DNA from: an uncultured Lachnospiraceae bacterium
Lineage (GTDB): Bacteria; Bacillota; Clostridia; Lachnospirales; Lachnospiraceae
Assembly (NCBI GenBank): GCA_902489645.1
Contig: CABUAW010000018.1
Span: 1-41,856, forward strand
Direction of reading: 5' to 3'
DNA: 41,856 nt
Shown here: one piece after another, positions 1-8,247 of the stretch
Layout of the letters: each line of letters opens with the position of its first letter
Numbering within the stretch: position 1 is the stretch's first letter
Notes under the pieces: model-generated
The model's database searches: none
What the model was told of the DNA's origin: nothing
Seen by the model: only the letters and a program-made list of their open reading frames with translations
Made by a program: the position numbers and the translations under genes

Positions 1-2
1 TC

Positions 3-596
3 GGATGTGTGCGGAGTATTTCTTATATATCCTCCCTGAATATTCGGATTGCGCATCAGGTGCAGGGCTGCGGCGAAGCTTTTTTCCCCTATTTGTGGGA
101 AAATGGCCGGCCGTGCCATACATTGATTATATCGCCGCCGGGAGGCGGAAAAACGACGCTGCTCAGGGATTTCATCCGTCTTTTTTCCAATGGCTTTAAA
201 ACCTATCCGGGTCTCAGTGTCAGTCTGGTGGATGAACGCTCGGAGGTCGGCGCCTGTTATATGGGTATACCTCAAAATGATGTGGGGATACGGACAGACG
301 TCATTGTAAATTGTCCAAAGGCCGAAGGAATACGGATGATGATTCGTTCTATGGCGCCTCAAATCGTGGCTTTTGATGAGTTGGGCGGCGCCGGGGATAT
401 GGCTGCGGTTTGCGGCGCTGTTCACAGTGGCTGCCGTATTCTTACAACCATCCACGGGAATGATTTTAGCGATGTCAGACAAAGCGGCGGTCAGGAGCTT
501 TTTCAACGGTACGTGTTTCTGGACGATTGGAGACACGCCGGACGGGTGACTCTGATTTTGGACCAGAAGGACCGGATTTTATATAAGGCGGTATGA
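3..596 (+). CDS. spoIIIAA: Stage III sporulation protein AA, 5'-truncated by window edge
   Basis: ATPase of the SpoIIIA-SpoIIQ channel that links mother cell and engulfed forespore. The frame is already open at the window start and reads into the conserved stretch SSLNIRIAHQVQG, so the N-terminal part lies outside the window; the GTG at position 9 is an internal codon, not the start. A Walker A motif (PPGGGKTTLL) is followed by a Walker B-like segment (QIVAFDELGG) and a conserved STIHGND-like stretch (TTIHGND), as in secretion ATPases of the type II/IV family. The next gene, spoIIIAB, starts 1 nt after the stop, which fits one operon. The sigma-E promoter expected for this operon must lie upstream of the window. 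Confidence 0.95.
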   Translation, partial: GCVRSISYISSLNIRIAHQVQGCGEAFFPYLWENGRPCHTLIISPPGGGKTTLLRDFIRLFSNGFKTYPGLSVSLVDERSEVGACYMGIPQNDVGIRTDVIVNCPKAEGIRMMIRSMAPQIVAFDELGGAGDMAAVCGAVHSGCRILTTIHGNDFSDVRQSGGQELFQRYVFLDDWRHAGRVTLILDQKDRILYKAV

Positions 597-597
597 A

Positions 598-1116
598 ATG
601 TGGTGGATGAAATGTATCGGCAGTCTTTTAATTTTCGCAGGCTGCGGTTTTCTGGGGTGGGAAAAGGGCGCGGCCTTTCGGCGCAGGATAGGGCTTCTCA
701 GAGAAATGAATCAAAGTCTGATTTTATTTAAAAGCCTGACGGGAACTTACAGACTTCCCTTAAATATGGTTTTTATGCGGATTAGCGGTCAGACGAAAGG
801 GGTGGTTTCCGATTTTTACCGGAGACTGGCCGGTCACTTTGAACAGCAGGAAAAACCGGAGGGGATGCTTTTGTGGCGGCAGACGGTGGAGGAAATGGGA
901 GCGGTATTTGATGCCAGGGACCGGGAGCTTTTTGAGGGGCTTGGACATTTCATCGGCATACAGGATGTGCATGTTCAGGCGGAGGCCGTGGAAGCCTGTA
1001 CGGAGGAAATCCGGGAGCGGATTTTAGTTTTGGAGGCAGAGCGGCCGGCCAGAGAAAAAATGTATCAGGTTCTTTCCCTGACCATCGGCGGCTTTCTGGT
1101 TATTTTATTCATTTAG
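598..1116 (+). CDS. spoIIIAB: Stage III sporulation protein AB
   Basis: Membrane protein of the SpoIIIA complex, 172 residues, close to the usual ~170. A hydrophobic segment lies at about residues 5-22 and a second at the extreme C-terminus (about 158-172, ending LVILFI), with an amphipathic helical middle, the layout of the GspF-like SpoIIIAB fold. It lies between spoIIIAA and spoIIIAC with almost no spacing, which fixes the identity by context. It begins ATG 1 nt after the spoIIIAA stop. Confidence 0.93.
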   Translation: MWWMKCIGSLLIFAGCGFLGWEKGAAFRRRIGLLREMNQSLILFKSLTGTYRLPLNMVFMRISGQTKGVVSDFYRRLAGHFEQQEKPEGMLLWRQTVEEMGAVFDARDRELFEGLGHFIGIQDVHVQAEAVEACTEEIRERILVLEAERPAREKMYQVLSLTIGGFLVILFI

Positions 1117-1129
1117 AGAGGGGGCGTCT

Positions 1130-1324
1130 ATGTCCATTCAGCTTATTTATAAAATTGCGGCCGTAGGCATCCTGATATCCATTTTGACCCAGGTGCTGAA
1201 ACATTCGGGAAGAGATGAACAGGCATTTTTGGTCAGCCTGGCCGGACTGATTCTTGTGTTGCTTTGGATTGTTCCCTATATTTACGAGCTTTTTCAGACG
1301 GTAGAGCAAATGTTCTCGCTTTGA
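1130..1324 (+). CDS. spoIIIAC: Stage III sporulation protein AC
   Basis: Small membrane protein of 64 residues with two transmembrane helices (about residues 8-25 and 33-53). Size and the phrase KHSGRDEQAFLVSLAGLI are typical of the SpoIIIAC/AD family. It sits in the invariant order AB-AC-AD. The ATG is preceded by a GAGGGGG purine tract at a suitable distance. Confidence 0.94.
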   Translation: MSIQLIYKIAAVGILISILTQVLKHSGRDEQAFLVSLAGLILVLLWIVPYIYELFQTVEQMFSL

Positions 1325-1338
1325 TTGGGGGGATTCGG

Positions 1339-1722
1339 ATGATTAAGATTGCCTGTATCGGATTGATGGCGGTGTTTCTGGCATTAAAGCTAAAAAGCGT
1401 CCAGCCCGAATATGCCCTGCTGACAGGGATTGCAGCCTGTGTGGTTCTGTTTGGATTTTCGGTCTCCAAGCTGGAGGTTATATTTGCGGGAATCGAAACA
1501 ATTCGACAGTATTTGTCCGTAAACAGCGCCTACATTGCTATTATTTTAAAGGTCGTCGGTATTGCCTATATCAGCGAATTTTCGGCGAATTTGTGTAAGG
1601 ATGCCGGTTATGGCGGGATAGCTTCGCAGATTGAAATGTTTGGCAAGCTGAGTATTCTTGTCATGAGTCTGCCGATTCTTACCACGCTTCTCACCACAAT
1701 CCAGGAATTTATGGGGGAATGA
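1339..1722 (+). CDS. spoIIIAD: Stage III sporulation protein AD
   Basis: Membrane protein of the SpoIIIA channel, 127 residues with about four hydrophobic helices. The start chosen is the ATG at 1339 (MIKIACIGLM), preceded by a GGGGGG tract; the frame is open further upstream, but that stretch overlaps spoIIIAC and reads as shadow. The C-terminal half (VVGIAYISEFSANLCKDAG) is the conserved SpoIIIAC/AD block. Its 3' end overlaps the spoIIIAE start (ATGA), suggesting translational coupling. Confidence 0.94.
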   Translation: MIKIACIGLMAVFLALKLKSVQPEYALLTGIAACVVLFGFSVSKLEVIFAGIETIRQYLSVNSAYIAIILKVVGIAYISEFSANLCKDAGYGGIASQIEMFGKLSILVMSLPILTTLLTTIQEFMGE

Positions 1723-2897
1723 TGGAGGGAAGAAAAAAGAAATACGTCCTGTGTTGGCTTGTGTTGACCCTTCTTTTTTGGGCTGCCGGATGGATGCCCG
1801 CCGCCGCAGCGGGGATTGCAGCGGAAAATGTCCGGGGTGGGGACAAAGACGATTTGCTGGATTATGGAGCGGTTCAGGAGGCGGTGGATGAGATGCTTCC
1901 CGAATCGGTGCAGATTTCTTTTTCGGAGCTGGCCGGCCAGTTGGCCGAGGGCGATATTCAGGGGGTATTTACGAAACTTAAAGATTATCTGGCGGATGCG
2001 CTTTTTTATGAAATCCGAAACAATCGGATAATATTGGTTCAGATGGTTGGAATCGTATTTATCAGCGCCGTATTTACAAACTTTTCTATGGCTTTTTCGA
2101 AAACCTTTGTGGCGGAAACCGGCTTTTATCTGACCTATATGGTTTTGTTTTCACTGCTTTTGACGTCCTTTATGACGGCTTCCCGGATGGCTTCCGGACT
2201 GATGAGCAATATGCTCAAATTTATGTCTGCTCTGGTTCCCGTGTTTTGTCTGTCAGTGACTTTTACAGGAAATATCCAGACGGGTATCTGGTATCAGCAG
2301 GCAATGGTGACGGGAATCACGTTGACCCAGTGGTTGGTTTCCGGATTTATTTTAAGTCTTATCCATATGTATGTACTGATTTCCCTTGTAAATCAGTTGT
2401 CAAAAGAAGATTCCCTTTCAAAGTGTGCCGATTTGATAAAAACAGTGGCCGAATGGTCCTTAAAAACAGTTCTTGGAATAATCCTTGGATTACATTTTAT
2501 ACAGAGCCTGGTTATGCCGGCCTTTGACTCTCTGAAAAACGGCTGGGCCATGCGGCTTACATCGGCCGTGCCGGGGGTTGGGGATGCGATGGGAACGGCC
2601 GTGCAGACGGTGATTGGCTCGGCAGTCCTTATTAAAAACGGCATCGGCGCCGCCGGGCTTATCCTGCTTGCTTTTTTATTTTTCATACCTGCGCTCAAGC
2701 TGGCCGTTATTGTTTTGATGTATCAGCTTGCCCAGGCTATCGTTCAGCCGGTGGCGGACAAGCGGATGCTGACCTGCCTTCACAGTACCGCAGAAGGGGT
2801 GCTTCTTCTTTTGAAAGTCCAGGGAATGGTTTTTATCTTGTTTTTCCTGTCCATGGCGATGATGACGGCGGCATCCGGAGCAGTTTTCGGCGGATAG
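1719..2897 (+). CDS. spoIIIAE: Stage III sporulation protein AE
   Basis: Polytopic membrane protein of 392 residues. The N-terminus has a signal peptide (hydrophobic core about residues 11-30), then an exported segment of about 70 residues, then about seven transmembrane helices beginning near residue 105. This matches the usual SpoIIIAE of about 380-400 residues. The start overlaps the spoIIIAD stop by 4 nt. It is thought to form part of the membrane channel with AB, AC and AD. Confidence 0.94.
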   Translation: MMEGRKKKYVLCWLVLTLLFWAAGWMPAAAAGIAAENVRGGDKDDLLDYGAVQEAVDEMLPESVQISFSELAGQLAEGDIQGVFTKLKDYLADALFYEIRNNRIILVQMVGIVFISAVFTNFSMAFSKTFVAETGFYLTYMVLFSLLLTSFMTASRMASGLMSNMLKFMSALVPVFCLSVTFTGNIQTGIWYQQAMVTGITLTQWLVSGFILSLIHMYVLISLVNQLSKEDSLSKCADLIKTVAEWSLKTVLGIILGLHFIQSLVMPAFDSLKNGWAMRLTSAVPGVGDAMGTAVQTVIGSAVLIKNGIGAAGLILLAFLFFIPALKLAVIVLMYQLAQAIVQPVADKRMLTCLHSTAEGVLLLLKVQGMVFILFFLSMAMMTAASGAVFGG

Positions 2898-2930
2898 CAG
2901 ACCGTCCGGGGAGGTGATTGGGCAAAAGAA

Positions 2931-3554
2931 ATGATGGGGATTTTTCGGGAATGGGTTCAAAATGTGGTTGTATTCCTACTGCTCATGACAATGGCGGGGC
3001 AATTAATTCCCGACGAAAAATACAAGAAATACATCCGTCTGACAATGGGGCTGTTATTGATTCTGGTTATTTTGCTTCCGCTGTCCAGGCTGACGGGAAT
3101 GGAGCAGAGCGTTTATCAGAATTTTATTCGGGAGAGCTTTCGGATTTCGGCGGCGGATGCCCGGGCTGGCGAGGAAATTGTGGGGGCGGAGGGGCAATTT
3201 GCCGAAGGCTATAAACAGATGATTGAAGAGGAGGTGCGGCTTTATTTTGAAACCAATGCCATGGTATTAAAATACTGTGAATTGGACATGGACAGTGATG
3301 TGAACAGCGAAAACTATGGGAAAATTTATAAGATGCGGATAGGAATTTTGCCCAAGGGGCAGGAAATATCAGGTGCGGATGCAGCAGAGGGGACGGCGGG
3401 AGATATCTATGTCGGAGAAATCCGTCTGGGTGAAGAAAAAACAGAAACAAACGCATCCCCCGTGCCGGAAGAAAAAATAGAACAGTGGAGACAGGACGTA
3501 TCGCTTCAGTTTGGAATCAATGTGGAGCAGTTGGAACTGGAGATATTGACATGA
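2931..3554 (+). CDS. spoIIIAF: Stage III sporulation protein AF
   Basis: SpoIIIA component of 207 residues. Two N-terminal transmembrane helices (about residues 10-27 and 34-52) flank the conserved loop PDEKYKKYIRLTMGLLL, followed by a soluble domain of about 150 residues typical of SpoIIIAF. Two ATG codons stand in tandem at 2931 and 2934; either could start. The 3' end overlaps spoIIIAG by 4 nt. Confidence 0.92.
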   Translation: MMGIFREWVQNVVVFLLLMTMAGQLIPDEKYKKYIRLTMGLLLILVILLPLSRLTGMEQSVYQNFIRESFRISAADARAGEEIVGAEGQFAEGYKQMIEEEVRLYFETNAMVLKYCELDMDSDVNSENYGKIYKMRIGILPKGQEISGADAAEGTAGDIYVGEIRLGEEKTETNASPVPEEKIEQWRQDVSLQFGINVEQLELEILT

Positions 3555-4168
3555 AAAAATTTTTGGATATAAAAAATTTAAAATGGAATAAAGAAAGCGC
3601 GTTAATTATTGTGCTGGCGGGTATTCTCTGTCTTGTTATCGTCTGGCCGGCGTCCGGCAATTCTTCAAGGAGCGGAGGTTTAAGTCAATCCTTTGGCGGA
3701 GGCACGTCTTCGGATGCTTCGGAAGCGGGAAAAAATTCGACAGATTCTTCGGAGGCCGCTCTGAATCTTTATGTGGAGTATCAGGAAGAACGGCTGAAAA
3801 GTATTCTGGAACAGATGGACGGCGTGGGGAAAATCCAGGTGATGATTCGGGCAAAAGCGTCTAAGGAATATGTGGTGGAGAAGGATTTGACGACAAGCAG
3901 CAGCACTGTCAATGAAACGGATGCCCAGGGCGGAACGAGGCAGAGCAGCGAGGCCGGCAAAAGTGAAAGCTCACTCTATACAAAGGATGGGAGCGGAAAT
4001 GATGTACCATGGGTCATTAAGGAGCTGGAGCCGGAAATCGAGGGGGTCGTTGTGGCGGCCGAAGGCGGCGGCAATGAAAATGTCGCCAGCGAAATTACTC
4101 AGGCGGTTCAGGTTCTATTTAATATTCCCATACATAAAATTAAAGTAGTAAAAATGAAAGGTGAATAA
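3551..4168 (+). CDS. spoIIIAG: Stage III sporulation protein AG
   Basis: Bitopic protein of 205 residues with a transmembrane helix at about residues 16-34, a Ser/Gly-rich linker (about 36-70) and a C-terminal ring-building domain (from YVEYQEERLKSILEQMDGVG onward). SpoIIIAG forms a large ring in the intermembrane space. The ATG at 3551 overlaps the spoIIIAF stop; an upstream in-frame ATG at 3485 would overlap spoIIIAF heavily and adds no recognisable sequence, so it was not used. Confidence 0.93.
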   Translation: MKKFLDIKNLKWNKESALIIVLAGILCLVIVWPASGNSSRSGGLSQSFGGGTSSDASEAGKNSTDSSEAALNLYVEYQEERLKSILEQMDGVGKIQVMIRAKASKEYVVEKDLTTSSSTVNETDAQGGTRQSSEAGKSESSLYTKDGSGNDVPWVIKELEPEIEGVVVAAEGGGNENVASEITQAVQVLFNIPIHKIKVVKMKGE

Positions 4169-4180
4169 GGAGGGTCCTGT

Positions 4181-4834
4181 TTGAAGAAGAAAAGTGTCCG
4201 AAAAAATCAGGTAATTATTGCGGCCCTGGCGGTGATGATTGTTGTTGCCGGATATTTAAATTTCAAATCCGGCGCCATGGAGGCAAAAGAGTCTTCCGTA
4301 TTATCCAATGCGGCAGTGGGCGAAGGGGGAGAAACGGCGGCGGACGAGGTTCTGCTTGACCTGACAGAGAATAACATCCAGGAGATTGAAGTGGCGGACG
4401 AGGAGGATATGGAGGACTTGGAAAACAGTACGGCGGAAAGCCCGGAGGATGTGGGAGAAGCCGTGCTGACAAGTACGGCGGCCGCACAGAATTTCAGCGC
4501 CCAGGCCAAATTAAACCGGGAGCAGATGCGCTCAAAAAATAAGGAAGCATTGATTGAGGTTATCAATAATGAAAATGTTACGGAAGATTTGAAGCAGTCG
4601 GCCATGGAAGACCTGATGGACATGACAAACCGCTCCGAAATGGAAGTGGCCGCAGAAAACCTCCTGACGGCAAAGGGCTTTGAAAATTCGGTCGTTAGTC
4701 TGACGAAGGATTCCTGCGACGTGGTTGTCTGCCGAGAAAGTCTGACGGAGAGCGAGAGGGCGCAGATTGAAGATATTATCGCAAGAAAAACGGATGTGGG
4801 TACAGAAAATGTGGTCATTACAACATTAAATTGA
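4181..4834 (+). CDS. spoIIIAH: Stage III sporulation protein AH
   Basis: Last gene of the operon, 217 residues. It has one N-terminal transmembrane helix (about residues 10-27), an acidic low-complexity linker (about 45-90) and a C-terminal YscJ/FliF-like ring domain that in Bacillus binds SpoIIQ across the intermembrane space. The start is a TTG at 4181 with a strong ribosome binding site (AAGGAGGG) 6 nt upstream; the annotation rests on that spacing and on KKKSVRKNQ leading into the helix. Confidence 0.93.
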   Translation: MKKKSVRKNQVIIAALAVMIVVAGYLNFKSGAMEAKESSVLSNAAVGEGGETAADEVLLDLTENNIQEIEVADEEDMEDLENSTAESPEDVGEAVLTSTAAAQNFSAQAKLNREQMRSKNKEALIEVINNENVTEDLKQSAMEDLMDMTNRSEMEVAAENLLTAKGFENSVVSLTKDSCDVVVCRESLTESERAQIEDIIARKTDVGTENVVITTLN

Positions 4835-4843
4835 TAAATTTCT

Positions 4844-4871
4844 TTGCAAAAGCATATAATTTTGTTATAAT
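4844..4871 (+). promoter_or_regulatory. Vegetative (sigma-A-type) promoter of asp23
   Basis: A -35 box TTGCAA (4844-4849) and a perfect -10 box TATAAT (4866-4871) are separated by 16 nt, just after the spoIIIAH stop. This starts a new, non-sporulation transcript in front of asp23 and the downstream housekeeping genes. Confidence 0.75.
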
Positions 4872-4910
4872 ACAAGATAAGAAGCGTTGAGCAAATGGAG
4901 GTAGAGACCG

Positions 4911-5297
4911 ATGGCTAAAGAACAGGAAAATACAATGAATTATTCAATACATGATGACCGCGTAATCGGCGAAGTGCAGATTGCGGATGAAGTGGTCGCA
5001 ATTATCGCGGGACTGGCAGCGACGGAGGTCAAGGGCGTTGCTTCCATGTACGGCAACATCACCAATGAGCTGGTAGCAAAGCTCGGCATGAAGAATCTTT
5101 CAAAGGGCGTTAAGATTGAAGTATCCGACGGTAAGGTCAGTGTTGACCTGGCGATTAACCTGGAATATGGTTATAATATTCCGGAAGTCACCGGCGCTGT
5201 TCAGGACAGAGTAAAAAGCGCTATTGAAACCATGACCGGACTGAATGTTGAAAATGTAGATATCCGGGTGGCCGGTGTGAATCTGGAAGATGAATAG
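4911..5297 (+). CDS. Asp23/Gls24 family envelope stress protein
   Basis: Protein of 128 residues in the Asp23 (DUF322) family, recognised from GEVQIADEVVAIIAGLAATEV near the N-terminus and the GVKIEVSDGKVSVDLAINLEYG block. Family members lie on the inner face of the membrane and are linked to envelope stress; no enzymatic activity is known. A good GGAGG site lies upstream of ATG 4911. In clostridia a copy often sits directly before nusB, as here. It has its own promoter and is followed by a hairpin, so it may be transcribed partly on its own. Confidence 0.93.
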   Translation: MAKEQENTMNYSIHDDRVIGEVQIADEVVAIIAGLAATEVKGVASMYGNITNELVAKLGMKNLSKGVKIEVSDGKVSVDLAINLEYGYNIPEVTGAVQDRVKSAIETMTGLNVENVDIRVAGVNLEDE

Positions 5298-5366
5298 TCT
5301 TTCATGAAGGAGGTAAGGGAATCCGGGCGGAACTCACCGCTTTGACCCCTGGACTGAGATGAGCAT

Positions 5367-5404
5367 AAGTGACGTAGGGTCTTTCTGACACTGCGTCACT
5401 TTTA
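5367..5404 (+). terminator. Hairpin with short T-tract between asp23 and nusB
   Basis: A stem of about 15 pairs (AAGTGACGTAG...CTGCGTCACTT, one mismatch) with a TTTCT loop is followed by a run of only four T. It could terminate the asp23 message or attenuate entry into nusB-xseA-xseB. Upstream of it, GACCC (5344-5348) is complementary to GGGTC (5377-5381) inside the 5' arm, so an alternative fold exists. Confidence 0.6.
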
Positions 5405-5434
5405 CAGTGATAAAGATATGTTTAGGAGGAAACT

Positions 5435-5830
5435 ATGAGCAGACGAGAGTTGCGGGAACATATATTTCGTCTGTTATTCCGCACAGAATTTCATTCGGCG
5501 GCGGAGATGACAGAGCAGGAGAATTTTTACCTGGGTGATTTGGGAGAGATATCCGACGGAGACCGAAGCTACATCCAGGGGAAAGTGGATGCCATATGTG
5601 AGAAAAAAGCGGATTTGGACGGTCAGATTGACGCGGTGGCCGATAAGTGGAAAACAGAACGGATGACAAAGGTTGACCTGACGGTTATCCGACTGGCCGC
5701 CTATGAGATGATTTATGATGAGGAAGTACCTACGGGCGTTGCAATCAATGAGGCCGTGGAGCTGGCCAAACGCTACGGCACGGAGCAGTCGCCGTCTTTT
5801 GTCAATGCGGTTTTGGCGAAGCTGGCCTAG
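5435..5830 (+). CDS. nusB: Transcription antitermination factor NusB
   Basis: All-helical RNA-binding protein of 131 residues that acts with NusE (S10) in rRNA antitermination. The N-terminal SRRELREHIFRLLFRTEFH and the C-terminal block VDLTVIRLAAYEMIYDEEVP...AINEAVELAKRYG are classic NusB sequence. ATG 5435 follows AGGAGG at good distance. It heads a run with xseA and xseB. Confidence 0.97.
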   Translation: MSRRELREHIFRLLFRTEFHSAAEMTEQENFYLGDLGEISDGDRSYIQGKVDAICEKKADLDGQIDAVADKWKTERMTKVDLTVIRLAAYEMIYDEEVPTGVAINEAVELAKRYGTEQSPSFVNAVLAKLA

Positions 5831-5860
5831 GAACGGGCTAAGGTAAAGGAGATAACTCGG

Positions 5861-7108
5861 TTGAAAAATGTATATTCCGTATCCCAGGTGAATCGGTATA
5901 TTAAAAGCCTGATTTCCGAGGATTATTTTTTAAGCCGGATTTATGTCCGGGGAGAGGTATCCAACTGTAAATATCACACTTCCGGTCATATTTATTTTAC
6001 GCTAAAGGACCGGGACGGGGCGATTCCCTGCGTCATGTTTGCCGGCTCACGAAGCGGCCTGAAATTCCGTCTCACCGAAGGGCAGCAGGTCATTGTCCTT
6101 GGAAACATCAGCGTTTACGAGCGGGATGGACGATATCAGCTCTATGCCCGGGAGATTGTTATGGAAGGTCAGGGACTTCTTTATCAGCAGTTTGAAGCTC
6201 TGAAAAAGGAGCTGGAACGTAAGGGGTATTTTGCACAGGAACATAAGAAGCCTATTCCGGCTTATCCCAAAAAAATAGGCATTGTAACGGCGCGGACCGG
6301 AGCGGCCATTCAGGATATGGTGCATATTTCGGCCCGGAGAAATCCCTATGTCCAGTTGATTTTATATCCGGCGACGGTCCAGGGAGAGCAGGCGGCGCCG
6401 AGTATCGTAAGGGGCATAAAATATCTGGACGATTATGGCGTGGATATCATCATCGTTGGCCGGGGCGGCGGTTCCATCGAAGATTTATGGGCCTTTAATG
6501 AGAAAATTGTGGCGGAAGCCCTTTATCAGTGTAAAACGCCGGTGATTTCGGCGGTGGGACATGAAACGGATTTCACAATTGCCGATTTCGCGGCGGATTT
6601 TCGGGCGCCCACGCCTTCGGCGGCGGCAGAGCTGGCCGTTCCGGAATGGTCGGAAATTTTAAGACGGATGGAAGATAGTAAGCGGCGGCTTCGCATGAAG
6701 ATGGAGGAACGGCTGAACTGGTATCGAAGTGTGACAAACCAGTACGAAAGACAGTTAAAATACGCCAGTCCGGCTTCAAGAATCAATGATTACCGCCAAC
6801 GGCTTATGTATATGGAGGAACAGTTGGAGCAGCAGATGCAAAAACGGCTGAACGAAGAACGGCATCGTCTGGCAATTTACAGTGAAAGATTGTCGGGGCT
6901 TTCGCCTTTAAAGCAGTTGGAACGCGGTTATGCGGCCGTCCGGAAAAAGGATGGACAGGGCGTTTACTCGGCGGCGTCGGCGTCAGTCGGCGAATCTTTG
7001 TATGTGCAGTTTTTGGACGGGCATTTAGAAACGACGGTATCTGACGTCCATGTTGAGGGGTCGGCGGCGAGGAATGAAAAAGGAAGTGGGGAAGATGGCA
7101 AAGAGTAA
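5861..7108 (+). CDS. xseA: Exodeoxyribonuclease VII large subunit
   Basis: Catalytic subunit (415 residues) of the single-strand-specific exonuclease. It has an N-terminal OB-fold (about residues 3-100, beginning VYSVSQVNRYIKSLI) and the nuclease domain with GIVTARTGAAIQDM and the hallmark GRGGGSIEDLWAFNE, then a long coiled-coil C-terminal region. The start is a TTG at 5861 with an AAAGGAG site; the first residues match the usual N-terminus. It overlaps xseB by 14 nt. Confidence 0.96.
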   Translation: MKNVYSVSQVNRYIKSLISEDYFLSRIYVRGEVSNCKYHTSGHIYFTLKDRDGAIPCVMFAGSRSGLKFRLTEGQQVIVLGNISVYERDGRYQLYAREIVMEGQGLLYQQFEALKKELERKGYFAQEHKKPIPAYPKKIGIVTARTGAAIQDMVHISARRNPYVQLILYPATVQGEQAAPSIVRGIKYLDDYGVDIIIVGRGGGSIEDLWAFNEKIVAEALYQCKTPVISAVGHETDFTIADFAADFRAPTPSAAAELAVPEWSEILRRMEDSKRRLRMKMEERLNWYRSVTNQYERQLKYASPASRINDYRQRLMYMEEQLEQQMQKRLNEERHRLAIYSERLSGLSPLKQLERGYAAVRKKDGQGVYSAASASVGESLYVQFLDGHLETTVSDVHVEGSAARNEKGSGEDGKE

Positions 7109-7286
7109 GACCTTGGAGACGGCGTTTGCCGAATTGGAAGATTTAATCGGTCGGATGGAGAATAAAGAGACCAGTCTGGAGGAATCCTTTAAATTATATA
7201 CGTCAGGGATGAAAATGATTAAATACTGCAATGATTCCCTGGATAAAGTGGAAAAGAAGCTAATCGAAGTCAGTGATGAAGAATAG
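7095..7286 (+). CDS. xseB: Exodeoxyribonuclease VII small subunit
   Basis: Helical protein of 63 residues (TLETAFAELEDLIGRMEN...) that binds the coiled coil of XseA. The start chosen is ATG 7095 (MAKSKTLE); in-frame alternatives at 7074 (ATG) and further upstream would overlap xseA more and add a basic stretch unlike the family. Order and overlap with xseA confirm the identity. Confidence 0.93.
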   Translation: MAKSKTLETAFAELEDLIGRMENKETSLEESFKLYTSGMKMIKYCNDSLDKVEKKLIEVSDEE

Positions 7287-7319
7287 GCTGACGCGAGAGT
7301 CAGCGGCGAGGAAAAAATC

Positions 7320-8231
7320 ATGGATTTTAAACAGGAATTGGAAAAAAGAGCGAAAGCGGTAGAAACGATATTGACGGCGTGTTCGCCGAAGGAGGAAGGT
7401 TATCAGAAAACGATATTTCAGGCGATGAATTACAGCCTGATGGCTGGGGGAAAAAGACTGCGCCCAATGCTGATTCAGGAGACTTACCGACTGTTTGGCG
7501 GCAGCCATGAGGCAGTGATTCATCCGTTTATGGCGGCGATTGAAATGATACATACCTATTCGCTGATTCATGACGATTTGCCGGCATTGGATAATGACGA
7601 TTACCGGAGAGGAAGAAAGACGTCCCATGTTGTTTTTGGAGAGGCTATGGCGATTCTGGCCGGGGACGCCCTGTTAAATTATGCCTTTGAGACGGCTTCA
7701 GGGGCTTTTGATTTGGCGGAGAATACGGAAGAATTCAAAAGTGTCGCCAAAGCGATGCAGATTCTGGCGTCCAAACCGGGAATTTACGGAATGATTGGCG
7801 GTCAGGTTGTGGATGTGGAGCGGGAAGGACAGCCGCTGGATAAGCCGGTGCTGGACTTTATTCATGAGATGAAAACAAGCGCGTTGATTGAATGTTCCAT
7901 GATGATTGGAGCCGTATTGGCCGGAGCAGATGAAGCTTCTTTGAATAAAGTGGAGCGGATGGCCAAAAATATTGGTATCAGCTTCCAGATTCAGGATGAC
8001 ATCCTGGATGTGACGGGAACCCTGGAGGTTCTCGGAAAACCGACACATAGTGATGAAAAGAATCATAAAACGACCTACGTGACACTGTTTGGCATTGACG
8101 GTGCGATGGCGGAAGCGGAACGGTTTTCAGATATAGCCATAGATTTACTGAGAGAAATGTCGGAAGAGAAGGGCATGGAGAATCCGTTTTTGGCGGAATT
8201 GATATGCCAGCTTGTACACAGAGAAAAGTAA
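7320..8231 (+). CDS. ispA: Polyprenyl (farnesyl-type) diphosphate synthase
   Basis: Prenyltransferase of 303 residues that condenses isopentenyl diphosphate with allylic diphosphates, giving farnesyl (possibly geranylgeranyl) diphosphate. Visible motifs are GGKRLRP (43-49), the first Asp-rich motif DDLPALD (85-91), with the two-residue insertion typical of bacterial FPP synthases, and the second motif QIQDDILD. It is followed by dxs, which feeds the same MEP/isoprenoid pathway. The chain length of the product cannot be settled from sequence alone. Confidence 0.93.
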   Translation: MDFKQELEKRAKAVETILTACSPKEEGYQKTIFQAMNYSLMAGGKRLRPMLIQETYRLFGGSHEAVIHPFMAAIEMIHTYSLIHDDLPALDNDDYRRGRKTSHVVFGEAMAILAGDALLNYAFETASGAFDLAENTEEFKSVAKAMQILASKPGIYGMIGGQVVDVEREGQPLDKPVLDFIHEMKTSALIECSMMIGAVLAGADEASLNKVERMAKNIGISFQIQDDILDVTGTLEVLGKPTHSDEKNHKTTYVTLFGIDGAMAEAERFSDIAIDLLREMSEEKGMENPFLAELICQLVHREK

Positions 8232-8247
8232 GCGGGTGAGTAGGAGC

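Noticed and set aside
4207..4875. 222-codon - strand frame opposite spoIIIAH
   Set aside because: Ser/Ala-rich shadow of the acidic linker in spoIIIAH, without ribosome binding site.
5353..5380. CTGAGA and GACGTAGGG resemble pieces of a thiamine pyrophosphate riboswitch before nusB
   Set aside because: The order and the surrounding helices of a TPP aptamer are missing, and no thiamine gene follows.
5359..5388. Nine-codon leader peptide (MSISDVGSF) in the nusB leader
   Set aside because: No convincing ribosome binding site and no run of regulatory codons.
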